This document shows positions 25,514-38,537 of a DNA stretch of 64,000 nucleotides, piece by piece; within the stretch, counting starts at the first letter, position 1, and every line of letters begins with the position of its first letter. The notes under the pieces were generated by a model. The model made no database searches. It worked only from the letters and a program-made list of their open reading frames with translations, and was not told the origin of the DNA. The DNA is from Primula veris. Its lineage: Eukaryota > Streptophyta > Magnoliopsida > Ericales > Primulaceae. A program made the translations under genes and the position numbers. Location: positions 11,495,992 to 11,559,991 of the forward strand of contig OY821746.1 in NCBI GenBank assembly GCA_963682055.1, written 5' to 3'.

Positions 25514-28500
25514 GCATCCAGTCAAATTCTCGTACTCTTTCTTGGAATATGAAATCCTTGCACCCAGTTGTGTGCAAGTGAGGGGGAGCATCCAGATGAA
25601 TGCTTATTGCATTAATTACTACTTAGTCGAAATTCCCATATCCTGTCGTGTGCAAGTGAGGGTGAGCATTCAGTCGCATGCTCGTGAACTCTTTTTGTAC
25701 TTAGACCAATGTTTTTTCCCATTGGGTTTTCCTTGGCAAGGTTTTTAGCGAGACACGTTCCCATCATATCTCACTTTATATTGCCGAAATTAGGGAGAGT
25801 ATCCTGTTGTATACTTCTTAGCATTGTGTAATCTTTTGTCCTTCGACTAGAGGTTTTTCCCACAGTATTTACTCTGGCAAGGTTTTGATGAGACACCTGT
25901 TTTGTGGTTGATCTCCTACTACTACCACTGTTGCACTCTTTTTCGTTCGACCAGAGATTTTCCCATTAGGTTTGCTCTTGCAAGGTTTTGATGAGGCACA
26001 CTGTTTTAAGATTAGTTAATCATATGAAATTTCGGCTTATATCATTCGTGTACACAGTTTCTCCTAGGTACCGGTTTCGTCCCACATTGGGTTTTTCGGC
26101 CCTAAGGTTTTTATGTGTTTAGCACTGCGAATGAACTCGACTCAGATCGACAGCATGAAGACGAAGATTTCAAGACGTCCAAAGAGGGAGTTTTGTAAGA
26201 TATTATTGGACTCTTACACTTTAAACACGCATATACGAAAATTTTGAACATAAGACGTTAACATTCTAGTCAAGTCAATATTGAAAGCAAAATGAGCAAT
26301 AACTCCGAAATTATATGAGAAAGATGTTTTTTTGTTAATAGTGGACCCTTAATTAAAATGCATGTTCACTGGTTTAGAAGTCAAATTTGGTGGGTTGCTT
26401 TGCTTATGAAAAGACAGTGAATGAAACCAGGCTTTCCAGAAAATATCAATCCACTCACGATGACATTTATTGCATATTGTGTAGAAAATACCACATATGT
26501 TCAAATATATGCACATAGCATGACAATATTTTTGTTGCGAGTAAAACTATGGGGGAACAAAAAAAGCGTTTTGTGATTTGTAGAACTATAAGCAACATGC
26601 ATCCAGTCAAATTCTCGTACTCTTTCTTGGAATATGAAATCCTTGCACCCAGTTGTGTGCAAGTGAGGGGGAGCATCCAGATGAATGCTTATTGCATTAA
26701 TTACTACTTAGTCGAAATTCTCGTATCCTGTCGTGTGCAAGTGAGGGTGAGCATTCAGTCGCATGCTCGTGAACTCTTTTTGTACTTAGACCAATGTTTT
26801 TTCCCACTGGGTTTTCCTTGGCAAGGTTTTTAGCGAGACACGTTCCCATCATATCTCACTTTATATTGCCGAAATTAGGGAGAGTATCCTGTTGTATACT
26901 TCTTAGCATTGTGTAATCTTTTGTCCTTCGACTAGAGGTTTTTCCCACAGTATTTACTCTGGCAAGGTTTTGATGAGACACCTGTTTTGTGGTTGATCTC
27001 CTACTACTACCACTGTTGCACTCTTTTTCGTTCGACCAGAGATTTTCCCATTAGGTTTGCTCTTGCAAGGTTTTGATGAGGCACACTGTTTTAAGATTAG
27101 TTAATCATATGAAATTTCGGCTTATATCATTCGTGTACACAGTTTCTCCTAGGTACCGGTTTCGTCCCACATTGGGTTTTTCGGCCCTAAGGTTTTTATG
27201 TGTTTAGCACTGCGAATGAACTCGACTCAGATCGACAGCATGAAGACGAAGATTTCAAGACGTCCAAAGAGGGAGTTTTGTAATATATTATTGGACTCTT
27301 ACACTTTAAACACGCATATACGAAAATTTTGAACATAAGACGTTAACATTCTAGTCAAGTCAATATTGAAAGCAAAATGAGCAATAACTCCGAAATTATA
27401 TGAGAAAGATGTTTTTTTCTTAATAGTGGACCCTTAATTAAAATGCATGTTCACTGGTTTAGAAGTCAAATTTGGTGGGTTACTTTGCTTATGAAAAGAC
27501 AGTGAATGAAACCAGGCTTTCCCGAAAATATCAATCCACTCACGATGACATTTATTGCATATTGAGCAGAAAATACCACATATGTTCAAATATATGCACA
27601 TAGCATGACAATATTTTTGTTGCGAGTAAAACTATGGGGGAACAAAAAAAGCGTTTTGTGATTTGTAGAACTATAAGCAAGAGGCATCCAGTCAAATTCT
27701 CGTACTCTTTCTTGGAATATGAAATCCTTGCACCCAGTTGTGTGCAAGTGAGGGGGAGCATCCAGATGAATGCTTATTGCATTAATTACTACTTAGTCGA
27801 AATTCTCGTATCCTGTCGTGTGCAAGTGAGGGTGAGCATTCAGTCGCATGCTCGTGAACTCTTTTTGTACTTAGACCAATGTTTTTTCCCACTGGGTTTT
27901 CCTTGGCAAGGTTTTTAGCGAGACACGTTCCCATCATATCTCACTTTATATTGCCGAAATTAGGGAGAGTATCCTGTTGTATACTTCTTAGCATTGTGTA
28001 ATCTTTTGTCCTTCGACTAGAGGTTTTTCCCACAGTATTTACTCTGGCAAGGTTTTGATGAGACACCTGTTTTGTGGTTGATCTCCTACTACTACCACTG
28101 TTGCACTCTTTTTCGTTCGACCAGAGATTTTCCCATTAGGTTTGCTCTTGCAAGGTTTTGATGAGGCACACTGTTTTAAGATTAGTTAATCATATGAAAT
28201 TTCGGCTTATATCATTCGTGTACACAGTTTCTCCTAGGTACCGGTTTCGTCCCACATTGGGTTTTTCGGCCCTAAGGTTTTTATGTGTTTAGCACTGCGA
28301 ATGAACTCGACTCAGATCGACAGCATGAAGACGAAGATTTCAAGACGTCCAAAGAGGGAGTTTTGTAAGATATTATTGGACTCTTACACTTTAAACACGC
28401 ATATACGAAAATTTTGAACATAAGACGTTAACATTCTAGTCAAGTCAATATTGAAAGCAAAATGAGCAATAACTCCGAAATTATATGAGAAAGATGTTTT

Positions 28501-31500
28501 TTTGTTAATAGTGGACCCTTAATTAAAATGCATGTTCACTGGTTTAGAAGTCAAATTTGGTGGGTTGCTTTGCTTATGAAAAGACAGTGAATGAAACCAG
28601 GCTTTCCAGAAAATATCAATCCACTCACGATGACATTTATTGCATATTGTGTAGAAAATACCACATATGTTCAAATATATGCACATAGCATGACAATATT
28701 TTTGTTGCGAGTAAAACTATGGGGGAACAAAAAAAGCGTTTTGTGATTTGTAGAACTATAAGCAACATGCATCCAGTCAAATTCTCGTACTCTTTCTTGG
28801 AATATGAAATCCTTGCACCCAGTTGTGTGCAAGTGAGGGGGAGCATCCAGATGAATGCTTATTGCATTAATTACTACTTAGTCGAAATTCTCGTATCCTG
28901 TCGTGTGCAAGTGAGGGTGAGCATTCAGTCGCATGCTCGTGAACTCTTTTTGTACTTAGACCAATGTTTTTTCCCACTGGGTTTTCCTTGGCAAGGTTTT
29001 TAGCGAGACACGTTCCCATCATATCTCACTTTATATTGCCGAAATTAGGGAGAGTATCCTGTTGTATACTTCTTAGCATTGTGTAATCTTTTGTCCTTCG
29101 ACTAGAGGTTTTTCCCACAGTATTTACTCTGGCAAGGTTTTGATGAGACACCTGTTTTGTGGTTGATCTCCTACTACTACCACTGTTGCACTCTTTTTCG
29201 TTCGACCAGAGATTTTCCCATTAGGTTTGCTCTTGCAAGGTTTTGATGAGGCACACTGTTTTAAGATTAGTTAATCATATGAAATTTCGGCTTATATCAT
29301 TCGTGTACACAGTTTCTCCTAGGTACCGGTTTCGTCCCACATTGGGTTTTTCGGCCCTAAGGTTTTTATGTGTTTAGCACTGCGAATGAACTCGACTCAG
29401 ATCGACAGCATGAAGACGAAGATTTCAAGACGTCCAAAGAGGGAGTTTTGTAATATATTATTGGACTCTTACACTTTAAACACGCATATACGAAAATTTT
29501 GAACATAAGACGTTAACATTCTAGTCAAGTCAATATTGAAAGCAAAATGAGCAATAACTCCGAAATTATATGAGAAAGATGTTTTTTTCTTAATAGTGGA
29601 CCCTTAATTAAAATGCATGTTCACTGGTTTAGAAGTCAAATTTGGTGGGTTACTTTGCTTATGAAAAGACAGTGAATGAAACCAGGCTTTCCCGAAAATA
29701 TCAATCCACTCACGATGACATTTATTGCATATTGAGCAGAAAATACCACATATGTTCAAATATATGCACATAGCATGACAATATTTTTGTTGCGAGTAAA
29801 ACTATGGGGGAACAAAAAAAGCGTTTTGTGATTTGTAGAACTATAAGCAAGAGGCATCCAGTCAAATTCTCGTACTCTTTCTTGGAATATGAAATCCTTG
29901 CACCCAGTTGTGTGCAAGTGAGGGGGAGCATCCAGATGAATGCTTATTGCATTAATTACTACTTAGTCGAAATTCTCGTATCCTGTCGTGTGCAAGTGAG
30001 GGTGAGCATTCAGTCGCATGCTCGTGAACTCTTTTTGTACTTAGACCAATGTTTTTTCCCACTGGGTTTTCCTTGGCAAGGTTTTTAGCGAGACACGTTC
30101 CCATCATATCTCACTTTATATTGCCGAAATTAGGGAGAGTATCCTGTTGTATACTTCTTAGCATTGTGTAATCTTTTGTCCTTCGACTAGAGGTTTTTCC
30201 CACAGTATTTACTCTGGCAAGGTTTTGATGAGACACCTGTTTTGTGGTTGATCTCCTACTACTACCACTGTTGCACTCTTTTTCGTTCGACCAGAGATTT
30301 TCCCATTAGGTTTGCTCTTGCAAGGTTTTGATGAGGCACACTGTTTTAAGATTAGTTAATCATATGAAATTTCGGCTTATATCATTCGTGTACACAGTTT
30401 CTCCTAGGTACCGGTTTCGTCCCACATTGGGTTTTTCGGCCCTAAGGTTTTTATGTGTTTAGCACTGCGAATGAACTCGACTCAGATCGACAGCATGAAG
30501 ACGAAGATTTCAAGACGTCCAAAGAGGGAGTTTTGTAATATATTATTGGACTCTTACACTTTAAACACGCATATACGAAAATTTTGAACATAAGACGTTA
30601 ACATTCTAGTCAAGTCAATATTGAAAGCAAAATGAGCAATAACTCCGAAATTATATGAGAAAGATGTTTTTTTCTTAATAGTGGACCCTTAATTAAAATG
30701 CATGTTCACTGGTTTAGAAGTCAAATTTGGTGGGTTACTTTGCTTATGAAAAGACAGTGAATGAAACCAGGCTTTCCCGAAAATATCAATCCACTCACGA
30801 TGACATTTATTGCATATTGAGCAGAAAATACCACATATGTTCAAATATATGCACATAGCATGACAATATTTTTGTTGCGAGTAAAACTATGGGGGAACAA
30901 AAAAAGCGTTTTGTGATTTGTAGAACTATAAGCAAGAGGCATCCAGTCAAATTCTCGTACTCTTTCTTGGAATATGAAATCCTTGCACCCAGTTGTGTGC
31001 AAGTGAGGGGGAGCATCCAGATGAATGCTTATTGCATTAATTACTACTTAGTCGAAATTCTCGTATCCTGTCGTGTGCAAGTGAGGGTGAGGATTCAGTC
31101 GCATGCTCGTGAACTCTTTTTGTACTTAGACCAATGTTTTTTCCCACTGGGTTTTCCTTGGCAAGGTTTTTAGCGAGACACGTTCCCATCATATCTCACT
31201 TTATATTGCCGAAATTAGGGAGAGTATCCTGTTGTATACTTCTTAGCATTGTGTAATCTTTTGTCCTTCGACTAGAGGTTTTTCCCACAGTATTTACTCT
31301 GGCAAGGTTTTGATGAGACACCTGTTTTGTGGTTGATCTCCTACTACTACCACTGTTGCACTCTTTTTCGTTCGACCAGAGATTTTCCCATTAGGTTTGC
31401 TCTTGCAAGGTTTTGATGAGGCACACTGTTTTGTGATTAGTTAATCATATGAAATTTCGGCTTATATCATTCGTGTACACAGTTTCTCCTAGGTACCGGT

Positions 31501-32023
31501 TTCGTCCCACATTGGGTTTTTCGGCCCTAAGGTTTTTATGTGTTTAGCACTGCGAATGAACTCGACTCAGATCGACAGCATGAAGACGAAGATTTCAAGA
31601 CGTCCAAAGAGGGAGTTTTGTAAGATATTATTGGACTCTTACACTTTAAACACGCATATACGAAAATTTTGAACATAAGACGTTAACATTCTAGTCAAGT
31701 CAATATTGAAAGCAAAATGAGCAATAACTCCGAAATTATATGAGAAAGATGTTTTTTTCTTAATAGTGGACCCTTAATTAAAATGCATGTTCACTGGTTT
31801 AGAAGTCAAATTTGGTGGGTTGCTTTGCTTATGAAAAGACAGTGAATGAAACCAGGCTTTCCAGAAAATATCAATCCACTCACGATGACATTTATTGCAT
31901 ATTGAGCAGAAAATACCACATATGTTCAAATATATGCACATAGCATGACAATATTTTTGTTGCGAGTAAAATTATGGGGGAACAAAAAAAGCGTTTTGTG
32001 ATTTGTAGAACTATAAGCAACAA
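25514..32023. repeat. Six tandem copies of the 1,085-bp chimeric unit (right array)
   Basis: The units start at 25514, 26599, 27684, 28769, 29854 and 30939, an exact 1,085-bp period over 6,510 bp. Each joins copia 3' untranslated DNA with an LTR stub to host segment A. Variants alternate. Two spaced 2,170 bp apart share TTGTGTAGAAAA and AAGCAACATGC. Three others share GTAATATATT, GGTTACTTTGC and AAGCAAGAGGC. This indicates duplication of a two-unit block. The first and last units are closest to the left array. Confidence 0.96.
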
Positions 32024-32427
32024 CATTAGTATACATAGAAAACCTCACATAAAACTTGAAAGACAACACCATAGATTGTAACGAGTGAATTTATGATTAG
32101 TACCATTTGAAACTAAATATTTAAGATTTAGTATACTTTCTAATATACATAATTCCAACACATTCGACTCAATAAAACTTTGACCAATACCATTGATCGG
32201 TCTTCAACGTTGACTGTCGATCTCCGTCGTTTACGTGTTGATCAAAAAATAAAAAATATATATATAAAAAGAAAAAACTCAAAAAAACTAGAAAAAAAAT
32301 CCATAAAAATTAGAAAATTAAAAAAAAACTAAAAATAATTGAAAAAAAAATTAAAAAATTAAAAAAATTTTAAAAAATCCAAGAATTTTTTTTTACAAAA
32401 ATCCAAAAAAAAAATCACTTTTTTTTT
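32024..32427. other. Host segment C, second copy
   Basis: It matches 18950-19271 and continues into A/T runs. No gene. The copia LTR that starts at 19272 is absent here. Confidence 0.65.
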
Positions 32428-33250
32428 AACAATCTAATACAAAATTTTGACAATCTAATGCAATTTTTATGAGAATCTAATGCATTTTTTTTTCAATCTA
32501 ATACAATTTTTTAAAAATCTAATATAATTTATTTGACAATCTAATAGACAATCTTATACAAGTTTTTGACAGTCTAATACAATTTTTTGGTAATTTAATA
32601 CAATTTTTTTGACAATCTCATATAATTTTTTTTTTGATAATATAATACAAATTTTTTGAAAATATAATGCAAATTATCGACAATCTAATACAAAATTTTG
32701 ACAATCTAATACAAAATATGATGTAATTTTTGTGACAATCTAATACAATTTTTATGACAATCTGATATAAAATTTTTGACAATCTAATGTAGATTTTATG
32801 ACAATCTAATATTCAATTTAATACAATGTTTTAACAATTTAATACAAAAAATTAGACAATCTAATACTATTTTTTTGACAATCTAATACAAATTTTTTGA
32901 GAATCTAATATAATTTATTTGAAATCTAATAGACATCTAATACAAAAATTTTGACAATTTAATACAATTTTTTTGAAAAACTAATATAATTTATTTGATT
33001 ATCGGATAAACAATCTAATACAAAATTTTGACAATCTAATACAAAATTTTGACAAACTTTACAATGTAGCCCATTTTCCAAAATCCATTTTTTTAGAAAA
33101 ATACAAAAAAAAATCAAATACAATTTTTTTGACAATTTAATACAATGTTTTTGACAATCTAATACAAAAAATAATTATATTTTTTTTTACAGTCTAATAC
33201 ACAGTTTAATAGACTGTCTAATACGCCATGAACAGTCTAATACATCAATA
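32428..33250. repeat. AT-rich minisatellite, ~20-25 bp unit
   Basis: The motif ACAATCTAATACAA followed by a T-rich stretch recurs dozens of times with variable spacing. Variants include AGTCTAATAC towards the right end. The copies are degenerate, so the array is old. Confidence 0.85.
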
Positions 33251-34791
33251 GAAAATTTAAATACTTGTAGACATTCTAATGTAATTAAATGTCACATTTT
33301 ATGGAGTTAAATGTTACAATTTAATATTTCTAGAGTTATTCATAAGCTTAGGGACTGATTTGAAAAACAAAAATATGGTGAATTTACAAACTCGGTCCCT
33401 GATTTATTTTATCAGATACTTGGACATATATACATATCGTTTATACAAGATTGTTTATATAGTACATATATACATACATATATATATATATATATATAAA
33501 TATATCATACATGTATTTATAGATACAGATCTGGAGGAGAGAGAGAACTGGGGAGAGGGAGAGAGAAGATCGGGCTGCCACTGAGCTACAACGACAGTGG
33601 CGGAGGTGGCTTCGTTCGTCGGAGAAGTGGGTTCGTCGATGATGACGTACCATCATCACCATCGCAGCATCACCATTGCAGGGATGGGTTTTTCACCATA
33701 TATATATATATAAAGATCTGATCGCAACGGAGGTGCAGCGGAGGCTGCGCCGGAGGTGGGATATAGCCGGAGCTGCGGCGGAGCTGGGGTATATCCGGAG
33801 CTGCGGTATAGCCGGAGCTCCGGCGATGACGGGTTTTCTCGAAGTAATTGTTGGTATTTTCAAATTAAAATGTTTGAAAATGTATTTTATGCTAATAAAT
33901 AATAAAAAGGATACCAAAACCTAATAATTTTATTAAAAGTGTACCGGCCTCCAATTTATTCGATTGTAACATGAAGAAACTATTACAAAACTTATTTAAA
34001 TATTGAACTGGCCCCGATTAGCCCATTTCTTGACTATCAGCAATGCAAGATGTATATTTTGGCTTAAGTAACAGCCCTAAACTAAGTCCAAGAATTCCAT
34101 GAGTAAGAAATTTTGTATGGTCGTTATTGCTCTAACTTGAATAGATAGAATCACTTAAAAGAAAAACTTTTATATTTATATTTAGGTCAAAATAAGCATA
34201 AATATGGGTTTGAAATTTGAAATAATAATTTTTTTCCATTTATGATAATATGTTAGTTTGGTCGGGTGGGATAAGATTTTAAGTACAGTTGGTCACAAGA
34301 ATACTATATTTGGGAGAGTAAATATGTTTGAACTAGTGAAACGGGATAACAAATGACCCTCAATTGGTTTATTTATAATATGATGTATGATATTAGTAGT
34401 CTCGGGACTACCTATGAAGTGTCATTCGTAATCTCAGTTACACTCATAATACTGGGACTACGAATCTCGCAGCCAAACGAGGGCTAAATGTTATACACGT
34501 TTCAATGGCATAAAGATTAATACGACAGGAATGTGGATTAGAGATTCACCAGACAAAATGTAAATGCATAAAATAGTTTATAAATTATGTGGTCTGTGAG
34601 AGTATACACTCTAAGATTCATTTATAACAAACCTTTGTTCGTCTCAAAAGAAAGAACTAACCTAAAGTATAAGCATAAACTTATAATCACAATGCTAAGC
34701 AGTTGAAAGAGCATATTAACCTCTTCTTCCTAAGTTCATGTCAGTTACGACAACCACCTCACCATTCCTCATAATCCCATTAACACAATAC
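33251..34791. other. Intergenic with TA microsatellite and a small GC-rich patch
   Basis: A TA/TACATA microsatellite lies at ~33465-33500. At 33720-33830 a GC-rich patch repeats CCGGAGCTGCGG-like units, unlike its surroundings. It may be a captured gene fragment, but no protein family is recognisable. The rest is AT-rich with no gene seen. Confidence 0.5.
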
Positions 34792-34988
34792 TACTACTAG
34801 AAAAGTATGCATTTGAGGCTTTTTTTTCTTAAGGCGCTTGCTAAATGACCTTAATAGTTAAAAGCTTTATTAAAAGCGGCCTAATAGGAACTAAATAAGC
34901 GCATTGATTGTAATTTCTTAACTCGTGTGTCCTTCCCTCACAATTTTTTAGTTCCCTGAGTTTTATTCCCAACTTCCCACGACCACAC

Positions 34989-35265
34989 TGTTGAAAAATG
35001 TAACTTGTGTGATATTAATTTTGTGGCATTATTATTTAGCATTTACATTTTATAAGTTTTTAGAGATCATGGATTAATGGAATTAAAACTATGTAAACTT
35101 GCATTTCCTATATTTATGTTAAGTTTTGTATAAATAAGTGATGTTTTTACATTTGTAAAACACACTAAAATAAAATAAAAAAAATCATTTCAATTTTTTT
35201 GTGCTTTTTCTAACATTTTTGTTACTACTTTTTCGACCTCCTTTTATCTTCTTTTAAATCCAACA
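34989..35265 (+). repeat. 5' LTR of the old copia element
   Basis: It starts TGTTGAAAAATG and ends AAATCCAACA, immediately followed by G and the primer-binding site. Confidence 0.88.
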
Positions 35266-35266
35266 G

Positions 35267-35278
35267 TGGTATCAGAGC
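35267..35278 (+). other. Primer-binding site for initiator tRNA-Met
   Basis: TGGTATCAGAGC, the standard plant copia primer site, begins two bases after the LTR end. It primes minus-strand synthesis. Confidence 0.93.
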
Positions 35279-35291
35279 AAACAGTCCCAAA

Positions 35292-36230
35292 ATGTCCGGT
35301 GAAATGACCCCATTTATCCCCATACTCAAGAAGAGATTTTACGATAATTGAAGCATTATAATGAAAGTGTTCATTGGTTCCCAAAAAGTATGGAAAACCA
35401 TCAAAACCGGGTATAATGAACCTGTGGAAGGTGCCTCTCTAACCCAAGCTCAACGGGATGCGGCGAAAGATTTGAAGAAAAATGATCGGAAGGCTCTCAC
35501 TATCATCTATCAAGCGTTGGATGAAACTATGTTTTAAAAGGTGGCGTGTGCAACCACGAGTAACGAAGTGTGAGATATCTTAGAAAACTATTTTAAAGGA
35601 GTTGAGAAGGTGAAAAAAGTTCGACTCCAAAGCTTGCGTGGTGATTTTGAGGGTTTACATATGAAAGTTTCCAAATCAATTGATGATTATGTTTCACGTG
35701 TTGAAACAGTTACAAATCAAATGAAATCATGCGGTGAAAATTTAGACGACACTCGTGTTATCGAAAAAATTCTACGATCTTTAGATTCCAAATGTGATTA
35801 TATTGTTGTGACTATAGCGAAATCTAAAGAGTTAGAATCTATGACGGTGGATCGACTATTGGGATCGGTTCAATCTCATGAAGACAAACTCAGCAAAATA
35901 GTTGTTAAAGAAGAGCCGCTTGAACAAGCTCTCCAAACAAAGTTTACTATGAACGAGAAGAGTTTTGGCAATCCGAAAAGGCAACGAGTAAGAGGTTGAG
36001 GTCAAAATTATGGCCGTGGTGATTACAACTATTTTGAAAAAAAAGAGAGGAGACAAAACTCTCATCCGACGAGAGACCGTGAAAGAGTAGAAAATTATAA
36101 TGGAAACCAAGGTATGATAAGTCCCACATTAAATATTATAATTGTCAAAATTTTAGGCATTACGCTTCAGAGTGTAGATTGAGTAATAATAAATTTGAGA
36201 AAAAGGCTAATTTTGCTAGATAAAATGAAA
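35292..36230 (+). pseudogene. Decayed copia gag
   Basis: It starts with ATGTCCGGTGAAATG. The Gag domain is readable (KVFIGSQ, GYNEPVEGASLTQAQRD, then an open 129-codon stretch from 35610 with [10 protein letters not shown]). At least three stops interrupt it before 35610, two at places where relatives have Trp (TGG to TGA). The zinc knuckle near 36130-36175 reads NCQNFRHYASEC with its first cysteine replaced by Tyr. Confidence 0.82.
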
Positions 36231-36259
36231 AACGTTCTACACTTTTATTTGCGAATAAT

Positions 36260-38537
36260 GAAAATAAAACGGAGAAAATACTATGTGGTATTTAGATACG
36301 GGGGGCTAGCGACCATATGTGTGGTAATAAAAATATGTTTATCGAAATTGATGAAATGGCAAATGGAGATATTTATTTTGGTGATAAATCTAAAATTGCG
36401 GTAAAAGGAAAGGGAAATTTTTTAATCCAGTTGAAAATTAGAGAAAATGATTTTATCTCGAACGTTTATTATGTGCCAAATATGAAGTCTAATATTTTGA
36501 GTTTGGGACAAATTTTGAATAAGGTCTATGATATTCATTCGAAAATTTAAAATATTTTATTAAGTGATAAAAATGGGAATTTGGTTGCAAAAGTCCCGAT
36601 GTCGAAAAATAGAATGTTTTCTTTGGATATTCAAAATGGTGGGGATAAATATTTGAAAGCGTGTTTTAAAGAAAAATTGTGGCTTTGGCATTTGAGATTT
36701 GAGCACATTAATTTTGATGGCTTGAAATTGTTGAGTAGTAAAAATATGGTGAAAAGTTTACCTCATATTGATCATGTTGATAAATTTTGTGAGGCATGTT
36801 TGTTTGGAAAATAACCGAGGAAAACTTTTCCGAAACAAGCGACTACAAGAGCTAAACACCCGTTGGAGCTTGTTCATACGGATATTTGTGGTCCTATTAA
36901 ACCAAGTTCTCTTGAAAAAAGCAATTATTTTGCTTTTTTATTGATGATCTTAGTCGAAAGACTTGAGTTTATTTTTTGAAATAAAAATCCGATATTTTTT
37001 ATGCTTTCAAAAACATTTAAAAAGGGAGTATTGCGTATGCTCATGTTCCGGATAAAAAAATGTCCAAATTAGACGACGAAAGCGAAAAGTTTCTATTTAT
37101 CGGTTACGACTCGAGGGCAAAATGATATAAATTATGTAATCCGGAAAATGAAAAATTTGTTATTAGTCAAGATGTTGAGTTCGATGAAGAGGGAACATGA
37201 GATTGTGACAAAAAGGAATACGACTACGATTTTCCCCTTATTATGACGATGAAGAAAAAGAGCAAATCGAAATGGAAGAAGAGTTCGCTATTCCACCTCC
37301 ATCACCTCAATCACAAGTTCACCCACAATCCCCAATTGACGAAAGTTCTAGCGAAAGAACGCTATGTTTCTGCACTATGCAAGAGTTATATGAGTTAACG
37401 GAAAATGTTGATAATGTTACTCTATTTTGTCTTTTTGCGGGTTGTAAACCGATAGGTTAAGTAGAGGTGATAAAAAATAAAAATTGAAGAAAATGTATGG
37501 ATGAGGAAATTGACTCGATAATAAAAAATGATACGTGTGAGTTGACGGATTTACCGAAAGAGCACAAAGCTATTGGTGCTAAATGTGTTTATAAAGAGAA
37601 AAGAAAATACTAAAGGAGAAATCGAAAAATATAAAGCAGGGTTGGTCACAAAAGGATACAGGGCTGATATCGATTTTGATGAGTTATTTGCTTCCGTAGT
37701 TCGTTTAGAAACATTAGATTTTTAATTTCTTTGGCCAGTTAAAATAATTGAAAAATAAACCAAATGGATGTAAAATCGGCGTTTTTAAATGGAAAGTTAG
37801 AAGAAAAAGTTTATTTGCAACAACCACCGGGTTATGAGATTAAGGGGTTTGAAAATAAAGTTTTAAAATAGAAAAAAACGTTTTACGGTTTGAAACAAGC
37901 CCCGAGAGCTTGTAATACTAGAATTGATAAATATTTCCAAGAAAATAATTTTATAAGGTGTCCCCATGAGCATTCTTTTTATGTGAAAATGGATAAAAAT
38001 GGCGATGTGTTGATTGTTTGTCTATATGTTTATGATTTAATTTTTACGTTAAATAATCCGAAATTATTTAAGGATTTTAAAAGGGTAGCGATTCGTGAAT
38101 TTGAAATGACGGATATTGGTCTTATCTCATATTATCTTGGAATTGAGGTGAAACAAAATAAAAATAGGATTTTTATTTCGCAAGAAGGGTATGCAAAAAA
38201 TATCCTTAAAAAGTTTAAAATGGACAAGTGTAAGCCGATAAATACTCCGGTAAATACTACAAAAAATTATCGAAATATTTTGAAAATGAAAGTGTGGATC
38301 TGACGTTTTTAAGAGTCTTGTTGGAAGCTTACGATATTTAACTATTACTCGGTCGTATATTTTATATGGAGTTGATCTTATTAGCCGTTATATGAAAGCT
38401 CCAACTTTGTCGCATTGAAAGGCCGCGAAACGAATCATCCGTTATGTAAAATGTACGGTTGATTTTGGATTAAATTATTCATTTTCTAATAATTTTGAGT
38501 TGATTGACTATAGTGATAGCGATTGATGAGGCGATAT
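36260..38537 (+). pseudogene. Decayed copia pol, 5' part
   Basis: Protease LDTG is visible near 36290, with an extra G that shifts the frame. GAG-pre-integrase follows (LWHLRFEHINFDGLKLL, FCEACLFGK). Integrase starts with ELVHTDICGPIK, but most of its catalytic core is missing between ~36990 and ~37030, where the text jumps to AYAHVPDKK. Reverse transcriptase has QMDVKSAFLNGKLEE and YGLKQAPRA. Its YVDD box reads YVYD, so the first catalytic Asp is lost. RNase H breaks off at 38537, where the Tat element entered, and resumes at 52607. Confidence 0.87.

Larger units (their letters stand above)
19272..26212 (+). mobile_element. Old, decayed Ty1/copia element lacking its 3' LTR
   Basis: The 5' LTR starts TGTTGTAGGATATTAGTGG. 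Internal DNA then carries broken integrase, reverse transcriptase and RNase H similarity in plus orientation, followed by the typical copia 3' untranslated region and a purine tract (CAAAGAGGGAG) just before a second LTR start near 26190. That LTR is cut off after ~25 bp and replaced by host segment A. Many stops and frameshifts make this an old copy. A 301-bp Helitron lies inside. The missing 3' LTR and the tandem arrays that share its 3' end suggest a rearrangement, not simple decay. Confidence 0.82.

Noticed and set aside
17815..31173. A 94-residue frame (MGEQKKRFVI..) repeated in nearly every 1,085-bp unit, and a 69-residue antisense frame
   Set aside because: The frames cross the host/copia junction. 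They are repeated only because the DNA is repeated, the copia part is 3' untranslated DNA, and no domain is seen.
35267..35278. Possible tRNA gene signal
   Set aside because: The 12 bases complement tRNA-Met and sit directly after an LTR, so they are a primer-binding site. No cloverleaf surrounds them.
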